8,975 nucleotides of DNA from an uncultured Clostridia bacterium (GTDB taxonomy: Bacteria; Bacillota; Clostridia; Oscillospirales; Acutalibacteraceae): assembly GCA_945869905.1 (NCBI GenBank), contig CAMBQD010000028.1:1-8975 (forward strand). The letters run 5' to 3'. Of the stretch, positions 6,885 to 8,975 are shown piece after piece (position 1 is the stretch's first letter; each line of letters begins with the position of its first letter). A program made the translations under genes and the position numbers. The notes below the pieces were generated by a model. That model was given only the letters and a program-made list of their open reading frames with translations. It did no database searches and had not been told where the DNA came from.

Positions 6885-7702
6885 AGCAGTGCCCTGTAAA
6901 TATCACCTTTCTTAAAGGGTGTTTGGGAGGCAATTTCCTTTGCCGCATTATTGTCGGACATACCGCCCTCAACAAGCTTTTTTGCCTGAATAACCGCATC
7001 GTCAAGGGTAAGCTGTGCCTGCTGCTCCTGCTTTTTGCCCTCAATAATTAAAACCATTTCGCCCTTAAGGTTGTTATTGCCGTAAAGCTCCCTTGCCTGA
7101 GCCAATGTGGTTTTAATCACCTGCTCGTGCACCTTTGTAATTTCACGCACGATGGCAATCTGCCTGTCACCCAAAACGTTATACAAATCATCAAGAGTAT
7201 TTGAAAGCTTATGGGGAGCCTCGTAAAAAATAAGAGTCCTTTTTTCTTCCTTTATTTCCTCAAGATGCTCACGTCTTGATTTCTTACTCACTGATAAAAA
7301 GCCCTCAAAGGTAAAGCGTCCGCTGTCCATACCGGATATAGCAAGGGCAGTTGCAAAGGCGGTGGGACCGGGCACCGACTCAACCTCAATACCCATATCG
7401 TAGCAAAGTGCAACTAAATCCTGACCGGGATCTGAAATTGCGGGCATACCTGCGTCAGTAACGATTGCACAGCTTTCACCATTTGCAATGCGGCTGCAAA
7501 TAATCTCACCGCGCTCCCTTTTATTGTGTTCAAAATATGACACCATTTCTTTTTTTATACCGAAATGGTTCAGTAGCTTCATTGTAACTCTTGTATCCTC
7601 TGCGGCAATAAAATCAACCTTTTCAAGCGTTTCAACCCCACGGGGCGACAGGTCACCCAAATTGCCTATGGGCGTACCAACAACATATAATTTTCCGCTC
7701 AT
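6881..7702 (-). CDS. rsmI: 16S rRNA (cytidine(1402)-2'-O)-methyltransferase RsmI
   Basis: The product has 273 residues, the normal family length. RsmI adds a methyl group to the 2'-O of C1402 in the 16S rRNA decoding centre, using S-adenosylmethionine. The tetrapyrrole-methylase-type fold is shown by GTPIGNLGDLSPR (9-21), AEDTR (34-38), TDAGMPAISDPG (82-93), PGPTAFATAL (111-120), FEGFL (132-136), YEAPHK (160-165), a REITKVHE segment ending at about 193, and KGEMVLIIEG (213-222). A small C-terminal helical region (about 230-273) with a K-x-x-x-x-IYRALL end is also typical. It lies between trmN6 and the radical SAM gene with 4-base ATGA overlaps on both sides. In Bacillus subtilis the homologous gene (yabC) also follows the trmN6 homologue (yabB), with yazA between; yazA is missing here. 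The start is fixed by the overlap and the near-universal 'LYVVGTPIGNL' N-terminus. Confidence 0.97.
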   Translation of the reverse strand: MSGKLYVVGTPIGNLGDLSPRGVETLEKVDFIAAEDTRVTMKLLNHFGIKKEMVSYFEHNKRERGEIICSRIANGESCAIVTDAGMPAISDPGQDLVALCYDMGIEVESVPGPTAFATALAISGMDSGRFTFEGFLSVSKKSRREHLEEIKEEKRTLIFYEAPHKLSNTLDDLYNVLGDRQIAIVREITKVHEQVIKTTLAQARELYGNNNLKGEMVLIIEGKKQEQQAQLTLDDAVIQAKKLVEGGMSDNNAAKEIASQTPFKKGDIYRALL

Positions 7703-8430
7703 TTATCATACCCGTCGGCGTAAGAGCCGTAAATATCCAGCATCTCGTCCGTAAATTTCCCGTTTTCTTTTTTAATTATAAGCTGAGGCTCAACACGCAA
7801 AAAGGGCTTTGCTCCCTTTTGTCCCTGAATTAAGAACAAAAACGGCTGCTCCCCCGCTTTATCCTGCACAAACCTAAGTCGCTTTGGCTCAAGCCTGTAT
7901 CTGCGCATAAGCTCAATAGTATCCACCAAACGTTCAGGTCTGTGGCACATACAAAACCTGCCGCCGTATTTTAACAGGTATGCCGCTGCCCTGACGGCGT
8001 CCTCAATATTACAGCACACCTCATGCCTGGCAATCCTTGCACTTTCACCAAGTGATTCAATGCCTGTACCCACAGGCTTATACGGTGGATTCATTGTAAC
8101 AAGAGAAAACTCCTCTGCTTTAAATACCCTGTCAATTTCTCTTAAATCACAGTTATAAGGAGTTATTCTGTCTTCAAGATTGTTTTCCTTTATTGAAAAG
8201 CAGACCTGCTCATAGGCATTTTGCTGAATATCAAGGCAGGACACATTATTGATTTTTTTATCCCTCAGCCACAAAAAAGGAATTATTCCGCAGCCTGTAC
8301 CCATATCAAGGGCTTTATCCCTTGGCTTTATTTTTGCAAAATGGGACAGAATTACGGCGTCCGTGCCGAAGGTGTGGTCATCGCTTACGGCGATTTTTAT
8401 GTCATCCGACAAACGTTCAATCTTATACAT
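7699..8430 (-). CDS. trmN6: tRNA1(Val) (adenine(37)-N6)-methyltransferase family protein
   Basis: The product has 243 residues when started at 8430. It belongs to the TrmN6/YfiC (B. subtilis YabB) family, which methylates N6 of an adenine in tRNA. The SAM-binding motif is DMGTGCG (42-48), the acidic end of the second strand is at Asp67, and the catalytic NPPY motif of amino-methyltransferases is at 114-117. The start 'ERLSDD...FGTDAVILSHF' aligns well with the family's N-terminus. A longer frame reaches back to an ATG at 8508, but that codon lies inside a terminator hairpin and the extra 26 residues look unlike the family, so I reject it. There is no ribosome binding site before 8430; the promoter places the transcription start on or next to the ATG. 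The stop overlaps the rsmI start by 4 bases. The specific tRNA target is inferred from E. coli and may differ here. Confidence 0.88.
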   Translation of the reverse strand: MYKIERLSDDIKIAVSDDHTFGTDAVILSHFAKIKPRDKALDMGTGCGIIPFLWLRDKKINNVSCLDIQQNAYEQVCFSIKENNLEDRITPYNCDLREIDRVFKAEEFSLVTMNPPYKPVGTGIESLGESARIARHEVCCNIEDAVRAAAYLLKYGGRFCMCHRPERLVDTIELMRRYRLEPKRLRFVQDKAGEQPFLFLIQGQKGAKPFLRVEPQLIIKKENGKFTDEMLDIYGSYADGYDK

Positions 8431-8436
8431 AACTGT

Positions 8437-8465
8437 ATTATAACAAGTAACAGAGCTTTTTTCAA
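8437..8465 (-). promoter_or_regulatory. Strong promoter of the trmN6-rsmI-radical SAM operon
   Basis: On the - strand TTGAAA (8460-8465) and TATAAT (8437-8442) are separated by exactly 17 bp, and TGT before the -10 gives an extended -10. It matches the housekeeping consensus at 11 of 12 positions. The -10 ends 6 bases before the trmN6 ATG, so transcription should begin at or within a base or two of that ATG. The promoter sits directly after the upstream terminator, so the operon is probably independent of the M28 peptidase gene. Confidence 0.8.
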
Positions 8466-8471
8466 CATAAT

Positions 8472-8511
8472 AAAAATGTACAATCAGAGATTTACTCCGA
8501 TTGTACATTTT
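8472..8511 (-). terminator. Intrinsic terminator downstream of the M28 peptidase region
   Basis: A 13-bp perfect stem (8473-8485 with 8499-8511, AAAATGTACAATC) continues after one mismatch with three more pairs around a 5-base loop. On the - strand it is followed by TTTTTATT. It ends the transcript coming from the M28 peptidase and lies only 6 bases before the -35 of the next promoter. Confidence 0.85.
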
Positions 8512-8517
8512 CTCAAT

Positions 8518-8586
8518 TTATTTCTTTGTTGTTACAGACTTTGCAGAGCTCCAAGGTGAATAAATGTTATAATTCTTTCCTCCGAA
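8518..8586 (-). pseudogene. Possible vestige: FN3-like C-terminal tail in frame after the M28 stop
   Basis: After the M28 stop at 8611-8613 the same frame stays open for 30 codons to a TAA at 8518-8520. Its last part reads FGGKNYNIYSPWSSAKSVTTKK. This resembles the final strand and end of FN3 domains in clostridial secreted proteins; the secreted protein in this window also ends with a similar S-V-x-T-K-K. The first eight codons (LNIFYYLL) do not look like FN3. A terminator follows at once. I read it as the remaining tail of a lost or truncated FN3-containing gene or domain. A noncoding coincidence is possible because the segment is short. Confidence 0.4.
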
Positions 8587-8610
8587 TAATAGATAATAAA
8601 AAATATTTAA

Positions 8611-8975
8611 TTACTGTTTTGCGCCGTTATCAAACATTTCAAGAGCCTTTACGCTTATTGCAAAGCAATCTGCAAGGCCTGTGAGATTCATATTATCATA
8701 TGTATCACGTCTTGTATGGTAATAATCCTCAAGCTTATGGTTAAGACCTGTTACACCTGTGGCACGGAAGCCTGCCTGTGCAAATGCGGCAGAATCCGTT
8801 GCACCGCCGAGAGGAGGAACCCAACCCTTCTTACAAGGTATATCAAGCTCCTTAGCTGCCTCCATAAACAAATCGGAAACATCCTTATCTGCCTTTACAG
8901 TACCGTTAAGGTCGCGGTAATTTGTCATAAGGTATTTAGGGTCGTGAATTGTGTCATAAGAGAAAATGAAGGTGG
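8611..8975 (-). CDS. M28-family metallopeptidase, C-terminal part (cut by the window edge)
   Basis: The frame is open to the right edge. An ATG at 8928 is internal, because the frame continues upstream of it with TFIFSYDTIHDPKYL and the domain would be far too short. The visible 121 residues match the end of the M28 (aminopeptidase Y/Ap1-like) zinc peptidase domain: a GGATDSAAFAQAG segment, then YYHTRRDTYDN. The latter contains the HTxxDT motif whose His is a ligand of the second zinc. The other metal ligands and the N-terminus lie outside the window, so I cannot say whether it has a signal peptide; many relatives are secreted or membrane-bound. It cleaves N-terminal residues from peptides in characterised relatives. 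The gene stops at 8611 and is followed by an FN3-like tail in the same frame and then a terminator. Confidence 0.82.
   Translation of the reverse strand, partial: TFIFSYDTIHDPKYLMTNYRDLNGTVKADKDVSDLFMEAAKELDIPCKKGWVPPLGGATDSAAFAQAGFRATGVTGLNHKLEDYYHTRRDTYDNMNLTGLADCFAISVKALEMFDNGAKQ

Noticed and set aside
8431..8508. N-terminal extension of trmN6 to an ATG at 8508
   Set aside because: The codon lies inside the terminator hairpin, the extension spans the promoter -35 and -10, and the added 26 residues do not match the family's N-terminus.
8221..8559. 112-codon + strand frame opposite trmN6
   Set aside because: It runs antisense through a well-recognised methyltransferase, its promoter and a terminator, and its translation has no recognisable domain.
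8926..8928. ATG at 8928 as the start of a small complete gene
   Set aside because: The frame is open beyond it to the window edge with M28-like sequence, and only the C-terminal part of the peptidase domain would be encoded.

Overview
The window looks like a chromosomal segment from a low-to-mid GC Gram-positive anaerobe of the class Clostridia, probably a Ruminococcus-like gut bacterium (Oscillospiraceae). This rests on AGGAGG-type ribosome binding sites, extended -10 promoters, an MscL with a zinc-ribbon tail, a secreted transglutaminase/Ig-like/fibronectin-III protein, and the trmN6-rsmI gene pair known from Firmicutes. The taxonomic call is an inference from style, not from a marker gene.

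Layout. On the + strand, positions 1-50 hold the last codons of an ABC-transporter ATPase, overlapped by a complete ABC-2 type permease (37-930). A bidirectional terminator (944-979) separates this pair from everything else, which lies on the - strand. Reading the - strand from the right edge: the 3' end of an M28-family metallopeptidase (8611-8975, cut by the window); a short in-frame vestige resembling the tail of an FN3 protein (8518-8586); a terminator (8472-8511); a strong promoter (8437-8465); and the tightly coupled operon trmN6 (tRNA m6A methyltransferase), rsmI (16S rRNA 2'-O-methyltransferase) and a PflX-like radical SAM gene, joined by two 4-base ATGA overlaps. A second promoter (6012-6040) inside the end of the radical SAM gene serves mscL and an alpha/beta hydrolase, which end at a strong hairpin terminator (4549-4600). 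Finally a monocistronic unit with its own promoter (4511-4539) encodes a 1161-residue secreted protein with a transglutaminase-like catalytic domain, several Ig-like modules and three tandem FN3 repeats.

How the genes fit together. The left pair is an exporter of unknown substrate. The trmN6-rsmI operon modifies tRNA and rRNA; the radical SAM protein travels with it but has no visible functional link. MscL relieves osmotic downshock, and the hydrolase downstream is probably a cytosolic esterase or monoacylglycerol-lipase-like enzyme. The transglutaminase-like and M28 proteins are probably extracellular and may act on peptides or surface polymers.

Most of the window is ordinary housekeeping or accessory content. 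I do not see a clear undescribed defence or mobile system. The points most worth a second look are a trmN6 start that seems to be leaderless, the FN3-like tail stranded in frame after the M28 stop codon, the large secreted transglutaminase-like protein with partly homogenised FN3 repeats, and the uncharacterised radical SAM protein inside a translation-modification operon.
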